64,000 nucleotides of DNA from an uncultured Alphaproteobacteria bacterium (GCA_902524245.1 CABZCN010000001.1:1-64000), one strand, 5' to 3'. Shown: positions 1 through 9,698, counted from the first letter of the stretch. The notes: generated by a model not told the origin, from the sequence alone. Numbers and translations: made by a program.

Positions 1-81
1 TTTCTTGAAATATGATCTCTTCATTAACTTCATTTGCCTTTAGAGGAAGAGATATTATTAACAAAAAAAAAATGAGATATT

Positions 82-213
82 TCATGTGAACTGATCTATT
101 GGGATGTTATAAATCTTTTCTTTTGTTGGTGCTGGTATTTTTATAGAATTAATTAAAATAAAACCTAATAAAAAAAGTATAATAAACGTTGATAGTAATG
201 CTATTTTTCTCAT
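82..213 (-). CDS. Small single-pass membrane protein (hypothetical, 43 aa)
   Basis: A short open frame with an ATG at 213 reads leftward to a TGA at 82. The product has a short basic N-terminus (MRKIA), one hydrophobic segment at about residues 5-22, and a polar tail containing PAPTKEKIYNIP. That is the layout of a small inner-membrane or signal-anchored protein. It is divergent from aroK, and the 54 bases between the two starts would hold both promoters. I recognise no family. In DNA this AT-rich, a 43-codon frame can occur by chance, although the hydrophobic-then-polar pattern argues for a real gene. Confidence 0.4.
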   Translation of the reverse strand: MRKIALLSTFIILFLLGFILINSIKIPAPTKEKIYNIPIDQFT

Positions 214-267
214 TATTATTAATTTATTGGTTTTTCATATTATATATTTAAAACATATCAAATAACA

Positions 268-771
268 ATGGTGAAAAAAAATTTTGAAAAAATATGCATG
301 ATCGGTATGCCTGGATCGGGTAAATCTACTATTGGAAGGGCTTTATCTGATTTCTTAAAATTTGATTTTTATGATACTGATGATCAAATTGAGATAGAAA
401 GTCAATCTAAAATAAGGGACATATTTAGCAAAGAGGGTGAAGAGCGTTTCAGAAAGTTAGAAAGATCAATATTCAAAAAATTGATTTTGAAGAAAAAGAT
501 TGTAGTTTCTACTGGTGGAGGAATAATTTTAAAAAACAAAGATCTCTTAAAGCAAACATTTAATATATATTTAAAATGTGATTTAGAAACTTTAATTAAA
601 AGAACTTCACGAAATAAAAATAGGCCTCTATTAACAAATAATGTTGAGAAAAATATAAAAATACTTTTCAATGATAGAAAAGAAATTTACAATGCGACAT
701 CTGATTTTACTATAAATGCAACTGGCAATACTCAAAAAACTATAAAAACTATATTAGAACATTTAAACTAA
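268..771 (+). CDS. aroK: Shikimate kinase
   Basis: Phosphorylates shikimate to shikimate 3-phosphate with ATP, in the cytoplasmic chorismate pathway. At 167 aa it has the usual AroK length. A P-loop GMPGSGKS lies at residues 13-20, followed by DTDDQIE, which corresponds to the shikimate-binding DTD motif. The GGG substrate-binding turn is at 83-85, and the lid arginine region NRPLL lies near residue 118. The ATG at 268 is the first start ahead of the P-loop and leaves the normal short N-terminus. The stop overlaps the aroB start (TAATG), so the two are translationally coupled. The pairing aroK-aroB is standard in Proteobacteria. Confidence 0.95.
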   Translation: MVKKNFEKICMIGMPGSGKSTIGRALSDFLKFDFYDTDDQIEIESQSKIRDIFSKEGEERFRKLERSIFKKLILKKKIVVSTGGGIILKNKDLLKQTFNIYLKCDLETLIKRTSRNKNRPLLTNNVEKNIKILFNDRKEIYNATSDFTINATGNTQKTIKTILEHLN

Positions 772-1823
772 TGAAGATAAGAAAGATAATTGATAAACGA
801 GTACATGAAATTGAATTTTTAAAAATAGCTCATTTAGAAAAAAAATTAATTAATAATATTTCAAATCTAGATATTTTAATATTTGATAAGAATATTTTAA
901 AAAATATATTAATTAAAAAACTTTTAAAAAAATTTCCTAAAAGATGCTTTGTAATTAAGGGCCATGAGAAAATTAAAAATTTAAAAAACTATTCGATTTT
1001 AATTGAGAAAATAATTAAATTAGGAGTTCAACGTAAAACTATTATTTACTCGTTTGGTGGTGGAACACTAGGAGACCTCTCAGGTTTTTTAGCATCCACG
1101 ATACTAAGAGGAGTTGAACACGTCATGATACCCACCTCTCTTTTAGCAATGGTAGATAGCTCAATTGGTGGTAAGACAGGAATTAATAGTAAATTTGGTA
1201 AAAATTTAATTGGAACTTTTTATCTTCCAAAAAAAGTATTTATATGTTCAGATTTTTTGAAAAGTTTACCAAAAAGAGAAATTGCATGTGGATATGCAGA
1301 AATAATAAAATACAGCCTAATTAACTCGAAGCAGCTACATAGACTTCTTATTAAACAATCCAAGGGTGACATAAATGAAATTATTAAACTATCAATAAAC
1401 TCGAAATTAAAATATATCTCTGATTTTAGAGAGAAATTAAAAACTAAAAATTCTAGAGCAATTCTGAACTTTGGACACACAATTGGTCATGCTATTGAAA
1501 ATTCAAATTTTTATAAAGGAAATCTAAAACATGGAGAGGCAATATCTTTAGGAATGATTTTAGAATTAAAAATTTCTAGTTTATTAAATTACTATTCTAA
1601 AAGAGTTGATAGTTTAATTGAAGTTTTAAAAAAATATAATTTACCTATTAATCATACCAAATATGTAAATAATAGAACTATTCCAACATTAATAAATAAA
1701 ATTACATTTGATAAAAAAGTTATAAATGAAGATGTTAATATTGTCCTTATTGGAAAAAATGGAGGTTTTATTAAAAAGATTTCAATTAGAGATCTTAAAT
1801 CTATTCTATATCAAATAAAATAA
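771..1823 (+). CDS. aroB: 3-dehydroquinate synthase
   Basis: Converts DAHP to 3-dehydroquinate using NAD+ and a divalent metal, the second step of the shikimate pathway. The 350-aa product contains the NAD-binding GGG at residues 96-98 followed by GDLSGFLAS, and PTSLLAMVDSSIGGKTGIN at about 121-139, the signature of the family. The metal-ligand histidine region FGHTIGHAIE lies near 230. The start overlaps the aroK stop by one base, and the stop overlaps the start of the next gene in the same way, giving a tight three-gene operon. The N-terminal 90 residues are unusually lysine- and isoleucine-rich, as expected from the base composition. Confidence 0.95.
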   Translation: MKIRKIIDKRVHEIEFLKIAHLEKKLINNISNLDILIFDKNILKNILIKKLLKKFPKRCFVIKGHEKIKNLKNYSILIEKIIKLGVQRKTIIYSFGGGTLGDLSGFLASTILRGVEHVMIPTSLLAMVDSSIGGKTGINSKFGKNLIGTFYLPKKVFICSDFLKSLPKREIACGYAEIIKYSLINSKQLHRLLIKQSKGDINEIIKLSINSKLKYISDFREKLKTKNSRAILNFGHTIGHAIENSNFYKGNLKHGEAISLGMILELKISSLLNYYSKRVDSLIEVLKKYNLPINHTKYVNNRTIPTLINKITFDKKVINEDVNIVLIGKNGGFIKKISIRDLKSILYQIK

Positions 1824-3067
1824 TGACTTTAATTGTTATTATAAAAATTTTAGCGATAATTATCTTACTCTTATTATCAGCCCTTTCCTCTGGTTCGGAA
1901 ACTGCTTTGACTGCAGTATCAAAACAGCGAGCTCATAGACAAAAAGATAAAGGTGCTAAAAATGCAAATTTTATTTTAAAAATTAAAGAATTCAAAGATG
2001 AATTTATTACGGGTATTTTACTTGCTAATAACCTATTTAATATTTTAGCAACCGCCCTGATGACTGAATTACTTGTTTCAGAATTTGGTGGTTTAGGTGT
2101 TTCCGTAGCTACAATTTTTATGACATTAATGATTGTTATATTTTCTGAAGTAACTCCCAAAATTTTTGCAATTAACAAGCCAATGACTTTTGCACTGAAA
2201 GTTTCTAAGTTTTTTTACTTTTACACGAAATTAATTAAGCCAATTGTAAATCTTATAAATAAAGTTTCTAACAAAATTATTAATTTAATTGGATTAAATT
2301 TAAATGCAGACCAATCAAAAATAATAGAAGAGGAGTTTGAAGGTGCTGTTCAACTTCAAAAACAATACTCAAAAGATGGTGAATATGAGGCTGATTATAT
2401 GAGTAATATTCTTGAGTTAAAAAAATTAAAAGTTGACGAGCTTATGACACATAGAAATGAAATTTTATTCATTAACTTAGATGATACATATAAACAAAAT
2501 TTGAAAGTAATAAATTCTTCAACATTCACAAGAATACCTGTTATTAAAGGAAATTTTAATAATCTAATTGGTATTATTGATATCCGAGATTTGTTAAAAG
2601 ATTCCATTTTAGATGAGTCAAATGAAAGTATCGAAAAAAATACATTTCAACCTGTTTTTATTCCTCAAAACAAACTTGCGATGAAACAACTTATTGATTT
2701 CAAATCTTCAAGAGAACATATGGCTTTAATAGTAGACGAATATGGGGAAATACAAGGTTTAATTACATTAGAGGATATTATTGAAGAAATAATTGGAGAA
2801 ATTTTTGATGAAACTGACACTGATGAAACATACCTAGAGAAAATTGACTCTAATAATTATTTATTTAATGGAAATGCTAGTGTCAGGGAAATTAATAGAA
2901 GCCTTGATATAAACTTACCAGACCAATTCGTAACTTTATCAGGCTTAATTCATGATCTAGCAAAAGAAATTCCTAAAGTTGGAAAAGTTTTCTTTATTGA
3001 GGATGTGAAATTGCAAATTGTCTCGAGATCAATCAATAAAATTAATAAGGTTAAGTTATCTATTTGA
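1823..3067 (+). CDS. CNNM/CorC-family (HlyC/CorC) membrane protein with CBS pair
   Basis: A 414-aa protein of the CNNM-CBS-CorC architecture. The N-terminal DUF21/CNNM transmembrane domain (residues 1 to about 180) begins with a hydrophobic helix and the motif SALSSGSETALTAVS. A CBS-domain pair with VDELMTHRNEI and IDIRDLL follows at about 200-330, then REHMALIVDEYGEIQGLITLEDIIEEIIGEI, and a C-terminal CorC/HlyC domain. Members are linked to magnesium or sodium-coupled magnesium efflux; older annotations say hemolysin. Its start overlaps the aroB stop (TAATG), so it shares that operon, although no metabolic link is evident. Its 3' end overlaps the convergent bolA gene by 12 bases. Confidence 0.88.
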   Translation: MTLIVIIKILAIIILLLLSALSSGSETALTAVSKQRAHRQKDKGAKNANFILKIKEFKDEFITGILLANNLFNILATALMTELLVSEFGGLGVSVATIFMTLMIVIFSEVTPKIFAINKPMTFALKVSKFFYFYTKLIKPIVNLINKVSNKIINLIGLNLNADQSKIIEEEFEGAVQLQKQYSKDGEYEADYMSNILELKKLKVDELMTHRNEILFINLDDTYKQNLKVINSSTFTRIPVIKGNFNNLIGIIDIRDLLKDSILDESNESIEKNTFQPVFIPQNKLAMKQLIDFKSSREHMALIVDEYGEIQGLITLEDIIEEIIGEIFDETDTDETYLEKIDSNNYLFNGNASVREINRSLDINLPDQFVTLSGLIHDLAKEIPKVGKVFFIEDVKLQIVSRSINKINKVKLSI

Positions 3068-3313
3068 TATTTTTATTTCTAGAGAGTGTAGGCCAGATTT
3101 AAAAACCTGTTCTAATTTTTTATGAATTGTTCTATGAATATCTATTTTTTTCAGATTATTTTTATTCAATATTCTGAGCTCTACATGAGTTAACATGGTT
3201 GATGTATTTTCTACACCCGCATGTCCCATATGTTTGTCACTGTTGTCAATAATTTCTAAAATTTCAAATTCACTAATATCTTGTAAAAGGATTTTAATAT
3301 TATTTAAATTCAT
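3056..3313 (-). CDS. bolA: BolA-family protein
   Basis: An 85-aa protein of BolA size. It carries the family features: a central histidine in NSDKHMGH, a strand-loop region, and the conserved helix IHRTIHKKLEQVF followed by the SLEIKI strand. BolA proteins work with monothiol glutaredoxins in iron-sulfur handling and in stress or cell-shape responses. The gene is divergent from the J-domain gene at 3327 and convergent, by a 12-base overlap, with the CNNM gene. A bolA next to a J-domain gene and cobS-cobT is a conserved alphaproteobacterial neighbourhood. Confidence 0.85.
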   Translation of the reverse strand: MNLNNIKILLQDISEFEILEIIDNSDKHMGHAGVENTSTMLTHVELRILNKNNLKKIDIHRTIHKKLEQVFKSGLHSLEIKISNR

Positions 3314-3326
3314 AATTAAATCTTAA

Positions 3327-3836
3327 ATGAATAAAAAAAATAAAATAGAAAATTTATGCAATCATCCAAATTGTAAAGAGGAAGGTGTTTATAAAGCACC
3401 TTTAGACTATGCTAATTTAGGTAATTATCAGTGGTTTTGTATTGAACATATCAAAGAGTTTAATAAAAAGTGGAATTACCATAAGAAAATGGATGCAAAT
3501 GAAATTGAAAACGATATTCGTTTTGACACCATCTGGAGAAGACCTACAAGCTCTTTTGGATCGGGGAGAAAATTTTATAATTTTACAATCAATGGTGAGG
3601 ATATGGGCACATTTGACAACCATGCTGGATTTCAGCCCAAATCAAATAAATTGTTAAAATCTCTTAGTATTTTAAAATTAGATATAAATACAGACTTAAA
3701 ATTGATAAAGAAAAGGTACAAAGAACTAGTCAAAGAGCATCATCCAGATGTAAAGGGTGATAGTAAAAAAGTTATTGATAAATTTAGAGAAATAGTAGAA
3801 GCATATAACTACTTAATTGAAAGATACAAAAAATGA
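3327..3836 (+). CDS. J-domain protein upstream of cobST
   Basis: A 169-aa protein whose C-terminal 60 residues form a J domain. It shows a helix with KKRYKELVKEHHPDVKGD, including the HPD tripeptide that stimulates DnaK ATPase, and a following KFREIVEAYNYL helix. The N-terminal 100 residues hold an unusual region with CNHPNCKEEG and CIEHIKEF, which could be a small metal-binding knuckle (Cys/His). This family sits between bolA and cobS in many Alphaproteobacteria. Its stop overlaps the cobS start (ATGA), so it is translated with the chelatase-like pair and may serve its assembly; that role is inferred. Confidence 0.85.
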   Translation: MNKKNKIENLCNHPNCKEEGVYKAPLDYANLGNYQWFCIEHIKEFNKKWNYHKKMDANEIENDIRFDTIWRRPTSSFGSGRKFYNFTINGEDMGTFDNHAGFQPKSNKLLKSLSILKLDINTDLKLIKKRYKELVKEHHPDVKGDSKKVIDKFREIVEAYNYLIERYKK

Positions 3837-4789
3837 ATAAAATCGAGGCTCTTAAAAAAAAAGACAATTTACAAATTTCTGAAGTATCATCTAAGGAAGT
3901 CTTTGGTATTCAAACAGATATAAAAGTTCCAAAATTTAATGAAGTTAGTGAGTATTGCCCTAAATTAGATACAAACTACGTATTTGACGAGAGTACAACA
4001 ATTGCTATTTTACTTGGTCTAAAATTCAATAAACGAGTTTTCTTACAAGGTTTGCATGGAACTGGGAAGTCCTCTCATATTGAACAAGTTTGTGCGAGAT
4101 TAAACTGGCCTTGCATAAGAGTTAACTTAGATAGTCATGTATCAAGAATCGATCTTATTGGAAAAGATGCAATAGTTTTAAAAGATAACAAACAAGTAAC
4201 AGAATTTCAGGAAGGTATTCTTCCATGGGCATTTCAAAATAACGTTTCTCTAGTTTTTGACGAATACGATGCAGGTCGACCAGATGTAATGTTTGTTATT
4301 CAAAGAATACTTGAAGCTGAGGGAAAGTTAACTCTTCTTGACCAAAGTAAGGTGCTCTCACCTCATCCTTATTTTAGACTATTTGCCACTGCTAACACTG
4401 TAGGTCTTGGGGATACCTCTGGGATTTATCATGGAACAAATCAGATCAATCAAGGTCAAATGGACAGATGGAACATAGTTGCAAAATTAAACTACCTTGA
4501 TGAGGATAAAGAAATAGAAATTATTTCAAAAAAAGTTTCTGCAAATAATGAAGAGAAAAAAATAATAAGCTCTATGGTTCAAATGGCAAATTTAACAAGA
4601 AAAGGTTTTGAACAAAAAGATATATCTATTGTCATGAGTCCCAGAACGGTAATTATGTGGGCAGAAAATTATAAAATTATTAAAGATATTAAAAACTCTT
4701 TGAAGTTTACTTTTTTAAATAAATGTGACGAAAGTGAAATTGATATTTATAAAGAATATTTCCAAAGAACCTTTGCAATTGATATCTAA
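3833..4789 (+). CDS. cobS: CobS-type AAA+ ATPase (cobaltochelatase subunit)
   Basis: A 318-aa MoxR-like AAA+ ATPase matching CobS. It has Walker A GLHGTGKS at residues 73-80, Walker B LVFDEYDAG near 140, a sensor region FRLFATANTVGLGD, and a C-terminal lid with MSPRTVIMWAENY. In aerobic cobalamin synthesis CobS with CobT drives cobalt insertion by CobN into hydrogenobyrinic acid diamide. No cobN or other cob gene is visible here, so the substrate in this organism is uncertain. It overlaps the J-domain gene by 4 bases and abuts cobT with no gap. Confidence 0.9.
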   Translation: MNKIEALKKKDNLQISEVSSKEVFGIQTDIKVPKFNEVSEYCPKLDTNYVFDESTTIAILLGLKFNKRVFLQGLHGTGKSSHIEQVCARLNWPCIRVNLDSHVSRIDLIGKDAIVLKDNKQVTEFQEGILPWAFQNNVSLVFDEYDAGRPDVMFVIQRILEAEGKLTLLDQSKVLSPHPYFRLFATANTVGLGDTSGIYHGTNQINQGQMDRWNIVAKLNYLDEDKEIEIISKKVSANNEEKKIISSMVQMANLTRKGFEQKDISIVMSPRTVIMWAENYKIIKDIKNSLKFTFLNKCDESEIDIYKEYFQRTFAIDI

Positions 4790-6580
4790 TTGTCCGAGAA
4801 ACAACTAAATATTCCTAAGCAAATTTCAAATACACTCAATTCTGTTAATAAAACTCTCTCTGAAAACAAAGAATTAAAAATAAATGTAAATTCAAATATT
4901 GTTTTAGAGAAAGATGATACTTTAAACCTTCCTTCAATCTCAAATATTTTCAATTACGAGGACATGCGTGGTGCTGCAGACTCATTTGCTCTTAAAAAAA
5001 AATACCATGATGAAAAACTGTTAAACCAAATTACATCTAAAAATATAGATATTAGAGAAGAAATTATTTTCTTAGAGCGTTTACGATATGAGACACATGG
5101 CTCAAAACCCTTCAAAGGTATTATAAAAAATATTGAGAATAAATGGTTTAAAAGATTAGAGGCATTAAAATTAAAAAAACAAAAAGACTCAAAAGATCTA
5201 TTTTATTTTACCTTAACTCATTTTTTCATTGATTTAGTAAATAGTAAAATGTGGAAATCAAATAATAATCATTTAAAAAATATAACTTCTAAAGACAACA
5301 TATTAGAATTTTATAACTTACTTCAAAAATTATCTCAGAATATTCAAGACCAAAAAGTATATTTAAATTTATCGGTAGATTTACTTAGAATTATTTTTCC
5401 ATCGGTTGAGGATGAAAGCCAACCAGATGATAAAAATCTTGATGAGGGAAATGATGAAGAGGATTTCAATCAACAACAAGACCAAGAAGAAAATCAAGCC
5501 CAAAAACCTGAAGAAAGCCAATTAGAAGAAAATATGCATACTCCAGAAAATGACTCAGATAATAGTCAATCTAGTGTTCAAGGAGAAGAAATTGATATTG
5601 AAATTTCAGATCAACAAATTGAAGATATAATTAAGTCAATTGATAGTTATAGAAACCTTAACCAAAATTATAAAGCAGCTACAAATCAATATGACGAGAT
5701 TATAGAAGCAATTAAACTATGTGATCATGAAGAGTTAGTGGCCCTAAGGAGGCAGCTCGATGAAAAATGTGATTTATATCAAAAGCAAATATCAAGGTTA
5801 GCAAATAAATTATATCGAAAACTTCAATCAAAACAAAATAGGTCATGGAATTTTGATTTAGATGAAGGTGTTCTAGACACTTCTAAACTTACCAGGGTTA
5901 TAACTAATTCAAATAGTTCTCTCTCTTTTAAAAAAGAAAAAGAAATAAAATTTGAAGATACAACCGTAACTTTGTTAATTGATAATTCAGGATCAATGAG
6001 AGGTAAACCTATTATGATAGCTGCTTTAACGACTGATATGATAGCCGCTACTTTAGAAAAATGTAAAATCAAAGTTGAAATTCTTGGTTTTACAACAAAA
6101 GCATGGAAAGGTGGAAAAACTCGAGAGCATTGGCTCAAAAATGGAAAGCAGAAAAATCCTGGAAGACTTAATGACCTAAGACATATTATTTATAAATCTG
6201 CTGACCAAAACTCAAAAAAATCTAAAATAAATTTAGGCCTAATGTTAAAAGAGGGGCTATTAAAAGAAAATATTGATGGCGAAGCACTTCTTTGGGCTAG
6301 TTCTAGAATTTCGAAAAGGCCTGAAAGTAGGAAAATACTAATTGTTATATCTGATGGCGCCCCCGTAGATGACTCAACACTGTCTGTAAACAATAGTAAT
6401 TATTTAGAAAAACACTTAAAAAGTACTATTCTTGCGATTGAAGAGAAATCAAACATTGAACTATTAGCAATCGGCATAGGTCATAACGTAGGTCAGTATT
6501 ACAGTAAAGCAATTACCATTCATGATGTAGAGGAGTTAGGTGGAATTATGTTTGAAAAAATAGAGTCATTATTCGACTAA
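4790..6580 (+). CDS. cobT: CobT-type von Willebrand A protein (cobaltochelatase subunit)
   Basis: A 596-aa CobT homologue. The N-terminal region (1-200) is helical and is followed by a strongly acidic, Q/E/D-rich linker at about residues 205-275. The C-terminal half is a vWA domain starting near residue 390, with the MIDAS motif DNSGSMRG and a later [13 protein letters not shown]. CobT partners the CobS ATPase in the cobaltochelatase complex. The only in-frame start compatible with the CobS stop is a TTG at 4790, directly after the TAA, giving zero spacing. Its end overlaps the convergent tgt gene by 12 bases. Without CobN it may be a MoxR/vWA-type metal-insertion or assembly pair for another target. 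Confidence 0.88.
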   Translation: MSEKQLNIPKQISNTLNSVNKTLSENKELKINVNSNIVLEKDDTLNLPSISNIFNYEDMRGAADSFALKKKYHDEKLLNQITSKNIDIREEIIFLERLRYETHGSKPFKGIIKNIENKWFKRLEALKLKKQKDSKDLFYFTLTHFFIDLVNSKMWKSNNNHLKNITSKDNILEFYNLLQKLSQNIQDQKVYLNLSVDLLRIIFPSVEDESQPDDKNLDEGNDEEDFNQQQDQEENQAQKPEESQLEENMHTPENDSDNSQSSVQGEEIDIEISDQQIEDIIKSIDSYRNLNQNYKAATNQYDEIIEAIKLCDHEELVALRRQLDEKCDLYQKQISRLANKLYRKLQSKQNRSWNFDLDEGVLDTSKLTRVITNSNSSLSFKKEKEIKFEDTTVTLLIDNSGSMRGKPIMIAALTTDMIAATLEKCKIKVEILGFTTKAWKGGKTREHWLKNGKQKNPGRLNDLRHIIYKSADQNSKKSKINLGLMLKEGLLKENIDGEALLWASSRISKRPESRKILIVISDGAPVDDSTLSVNNSNYLEKHLKSTILAIEEKSNIELLAIGIGHNVGQYYSKAITIHDVEELGGIMFEKIESLFD

Positions 6581-7771
6581 ATTAGACAAAATTTTATTCT
6601 TATACTCTTCAAATCTATCCTCATTTATAGATGATCTTATTTCTTTAAAAAACTTATTCATAAACCATATATTATATATTGATAGAATGGTCATACCGAG
6701 CATCTCATTAGCTTTAAACAAATGATGTATATAAGATTTTGAAAATTTATTTATTTCCTGTAATTCACATCCTTCATCAATACTAGAATGATCATCTTTA
6801 AATTTTGAGTTGTTTAAATTAATTCCTTTACTACTTAGTTTTGACATCATAATACCATGTCTAGCAATCCTTGTAGGTGATACACAATCAAATGTGTCAT
6901 ATCCAGAACTTACACCATGCAAAATATCATTTAGTCCTCCAATTCCTAGAATATGAATAGGTTTTGATTTATCTATATAATTTTCACAGATAGAAAAGAT
7001 TTCGTACATCTGATTTTTTGTGCTCCCCAAAGAGCCACCTATTGCAAGTCCATCAAAATTTTTTGAGCATGTTACTTCACAAGCAATCTTTCTTAAATCC
7101 TCATAAACACCACCTTGTATTATACCATATAGTGACTGTTTTCCTGAGGAACCAAAGGTTGAGTTATACTTTTTAAATTTTGACTCGAAAGAATTTATAC
7201 ATCTTTCTGCCCAGCGATGACTCATGTACATAGACTTTTCTGTATATTTTTTTGAGACATTAAAGGGCGTACATTCATCTAAGACAAAAATCAGATCAGC
7301 ACCAAAGTCACGTTGTAATTCAATTGATCTCTCAGGTGATAAGAATACTTTATCTCCATTTATATAATTTCTAAATGATGCACCATCCTCAGTTATTTTT
7401 ATTAGAGATTTTCTCTTTGCATTATTATTTTTTCCTTTAATTTCCTCTGAAACTGACCCATATCCTAGTGAAAATATTTGATATCCCCCACTATCAGTCA
7501 TCATAGGTCCATTCCAATCAGTAAAACTCTGTAAACCCCCTTCTTTTGATATGATCTCTGGACCCGGTTGAAGCATTAAATGATATGTGTTTGAAAGAAT
7601 AATTTGTGTTCTTGCTAATTTTAATTGAGAGGGGAGTACAGATTTGACAGTGGCCTTGGTACCACAAAAAATAAATGAAGGTGTATTGATTTTACCATGT
7701 GATGTATTAATTAATCCAAGTCGAGCATTTGATAATTTTGACTTTTTTTTTACTTGAAAAAAATTAGTCAA
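6569..7771 (-). CDS. tgt: tRNA-guanine transglycosylase (zinc site degenerate)
   Basis: A 400-aa protein of the Tgt family, which swaps G34 for a queuosine precursor in GUN-anticodon tRNAs. The catalytic parts are intact: [12 protein letters not shown] near residue 95 carries the general acid/base Asp, and [13 protein letters not shown] near 280 carries the nucleophilic Asp. GGxxG binding loops such as [13 protein letters not shown] are also present. The usual C-terminal zinc motif CxCxxC is reduced to a single Cys (Cys335 in DEGCELQEI). The later His ligand is Tyr in SIYNIWF, although the flanking SYIHHL and NEMLG segments align. The start overlaps the transporter gene upstream by 8 bases, so the two share a transcript. 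Confidence 0.92.
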   Translation of the reverse strand: MTNFFQVKKKSKLSNARLGLINTSHGKINTPSFIFCGTKATVKSVLPSQLKLARTQIILSNTYHLMLQPGPEIISKEGGLQSFTDWNGPMMTDSGGYQIFSLGYGSVSEEIKGKNNNAKRKSLIKITEDGASFRNYINGDKVFLSPERSIELQRDFGADLIFVLDECTPFNVSKKYTEKSMYMSHRWAERCINSFESKFKKYNSTFGSSGKQSLYGIIQGGVYEDLRKIACEVTCSKNFDGLAIGGSLGSTKNQMYEIFSICENYIDKSKPIHILGIGGLNDILHGVSSGYDTFDCVSPTRIARHGIMMSKLSSKGINLNNSKFKDDHSSIDEGCELQEINKFSKSYIHHLFKANEMLGMTILSIYNIWFMNKFFKEIRSSINEDRFEEYKNKILSNLVE

Positions 7772-8531
7772 GTTTAGATGGCAAAAAGATCTTCGCTAAA
7801 TAAATAAATATTGTGTCAAATAGACTTAATAGAATTCTAAGTAAATAAATACCTATTCCATAGGAAATAATTAGGTCAAATAAAGGCACTGGGTTAGAAG
7901 ATAATATGTTAAATGCAAGAACACTAAATATAATATTATCAATAAATTGCGATACAATTGTTGATGCATTATTTCTAAACCAAAGGTTAGTATTTTTATT
8001 TTTTAAATAAGAAAATATAAAAATATCAATTTTTTGACTTATAAAAAAAGCACAAATACTTCCAACTATTATTGGGAACTGTGGAAGGAAGATAGTCATA
8101 ATTGACTCATGCATACCATAGCTCCAAGACCATGCAGGATGCTCATCAGGATTAATTGGAGCCATAGATATTGTTAAAAACATAAGTACAGTTGAAAATA
8201 AGTATGCTGCAATACCTAGGTATATACATTTAGTTGCAGATTTTTTATCAAAATACTCATTCAATATGTCAGTACAAAGAAATATAGAAATAAACAAAAC
8301 AGTTCCTAGGGCCATAGGTTCAGGAAAGAAAGGAAAGTCTACAACTTTAAGAACTTGAATATTAGCTAATATGATTGCAATCGCTACATAAACATAAATA
8401 CCTGTCTTTCCGAAGAACTTAAGTGAGAGTAAAATTGAAAGATAACAAAATATAATTTGAAATAACCAGATAATTACAACTGAAGAGTTATTTAAGTTAT
8501 TTGATAAATTTAAAAATAATTCTTGAAACAT
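7764..8531 (-). CDS. Queuosine precursor transporter (VUT/YhhQ family)
   Basis: A 255-aa integral membrane protein with about six hydrophobic segments and the family regions LCTDILNEYFDKKSA and ISQKIDIFIFSYLK. Interspersed are AFFISQK and a C-terminal VSQFIDNIIFSVLAFN block, typical of the YhhQ/QueT-like VUT transporters that import preQ0/preQ1 or queuine. It lies directly upstream of tgt with an 8-base overlap. That strongly suggests the pair salvages a queuosine base from outside, because none of the de novo genes (queC, queD, queE, queF) occurs in this window. It starts one base from the end of rpmB. Confidence 0.87.
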   Translation of the reverse strand: MFQELFLNLSNNLNNSSVVIIWLFQIIFCYLSILLSLKFFGKTGIYVYVAIAIILANIQVLKVVDFPFFPEPMALGTVLFISIFLCTDILNEYFDKKSATKCIYLGIAAYLFSTVLMFLTISMAPINPDEHPAWSWSYGMHESIMTIFLPQFPIIVGSICAFFISQKIDIFIFSYLKNKNTNLWFRNNASTIVSQFIDNIIFSVLAFNILSSNPVPLFDLIISYGIGIYLLRILLSLFDTIFIYLAKIFLPSKLD

Positions 8532-8825
8532 TTAGCTAGCTTTTTTGCTAATGTTTTTTTCGATTTGTTTTTTGATTTTTAAGGCTTTATCAGTTAAAGA
8601 TCGTGAGCTGGTTTTATTTAAATATTGATCTAAACCACCATGTTTATCTATGGTTCTAAGTGTAGATGAGGCTATTCTTAATCTAAATTTTCTTTGTAAA
8701 GACTCACTAAATAGAGTGACACTGTTTAAATTAACCATAAAACGCCTTTTAGACTTAATATTAGAATGGCTGACGTTATGACCAGTTTGGTGTTTTTTTC
8801 CAGTAATATCGCAAGATCTAGACAT
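8532..8825 (-). CDS. rpmB: 50S ribosomal protein L28
   Basis: A 97-aa basic protein with the L28 opening MSRSCDITGKK and the conserved HNVSHSNIKSKRRF block. The bL28 segment RKFRLRIASSTLRTIDKHGGLDQYL follows. The length matches alphaproteobacterial L28. It is the first gene of a short minus-strand unit leading into the VUT transporter and tgt, with no intergenic bases before the transporter. The 51 bases upstream, to the end of the HAD gene, can hold its promoter. The zinc-ribbon CxxC of some L28 proteins is absent, as is common. Confidence 0.95.
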   Translation of the reverse strand: MSRSCDITGKKHQTGHNVSHSNIKSKRRFMVNLNSVTLFSESLQRKFRLRIASSTLRTIDKHGGLDQYLNKTSSRSLTDKALKIKKQIEKNISKKAS

Positions 8826-8876
8826 GAGATGAGTTTATAATACAAAAGTCTCTTTTTTACAATAAGTAATAGTTTC

Positions 8877-9698
8877 TTAGAGTTTTAGATGACTTATTGC
8901 ATATTTTGGTCTGTACTTCTCTAAAAGTGGGTTGATCTCATCTTTTTTTTTCAATTTAGATTTATGAATTCCATTTTTAATCCAGAGCGAGTCTAATTTC
9001 ATTTTTTTACCTCCTGCAATGTCATGCCACAATGAGTCACCAATGACTAATACCTTACGAAGATTTTTAATCCTCATTTTTTTAAAAATATCCTGATATA
9101 TTGGTTCGTAAGGTTTTCCATATCTTAAGACAGTCCCTCCTAAATCAGAGTATAACTCTGCTACTGTACCACCACTCATAGAAAGAGTATTTTTATTATG
9201 GACTAAGTAATCTGGGTTTGCACATAGTAGTGGAAGTTTATACTTCATAATTTTATCTAGATGTTCAGCAAAATCTAAAATAGATAATCCATCTTTTAGA
9301 TCTGCAATCATAGCAAAATTTGCACTTTCAACTTTTTTAGTGCAATCCAGATTGAAATACTTAATTTTTTGCTTTGATAGCTCTAAAGGGTAACATTTTC
9401 TGCCAAACTTTTTATAAATATCTTTTTTGATGTTATTTAATGCTATTTGTCCACTAGTAATACAGTAATCAAATAGTTTTTCACTAAAACCCAATCTTTT
9501 TAAATTTGCCTCTGATTGAACAGTGGGGCTAGCTGAATTAGAAATAAGAATGATTTTTTTATTTTCTAATTTAAGATACTCTAAACATTTTTCTGCTTCT
9601 ATAAATTTTTTATGACCGTTATGAAGAACCCCCCACTGATCAAATAAAAAATAGTCATATTTACTAACTACATTTTTAAAAGATGAAATATTTTTCAA
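8877..9698 (-). CDS. HAD-superfamily class IIA hydrolase
   Basis: A 273-aa HAD hydrolase of the class IIA (NagD-like capped) type. Motif I is DQWGVLHNG at about residues 20-28, with Trp at the usual second-Asp position, a variant I associate with the TIGR01459-type alphaproteobacterial subfamily. Motif II is LISNSA. A Lys-containing segment GKPYEPIYQDIFKKM and motif IV VIGDSLWHDIAGGKKMK complete the core. The substrate is unknown; relatives hydrolyse small sugar phosphates or nucleotides. The start overlaps the pyrD stop by 4 bases, so it is translated after pyrD in a pyrimidine/translation operon. Confidence 0.85.
   Translation of the reverse strand: MKNISSFKNVVSKYDYFLFDQWGVLHNGHKKFIEAEKCLEYLKLENKKIILISNSASPTVQSEANLKRLGFSEKLFDYCITSGQIALNNIKKDIYKKFGRKCYPLELSKQKIKYFNLDCTKKVESANFAMIADLKDGLSILDFAEHLDKIMKYKLPLLCANPDYLVHNKNTLSMSGGTVAELYSDLGGTVLRYGKPYEPIYQDIFKKMRIKNLRKVLVIGDSLWHDIAGGKKMKLDSLWIKNGIHKSKLKKKDEINPLLEKYRPKYAISHLKL

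Noticed and set aside
1-34. Possible start of a minus-strand gene (MKLMKRSYFKK)
   Set aside because: Only 11 codons lie inside the window, so it cannot be judged.
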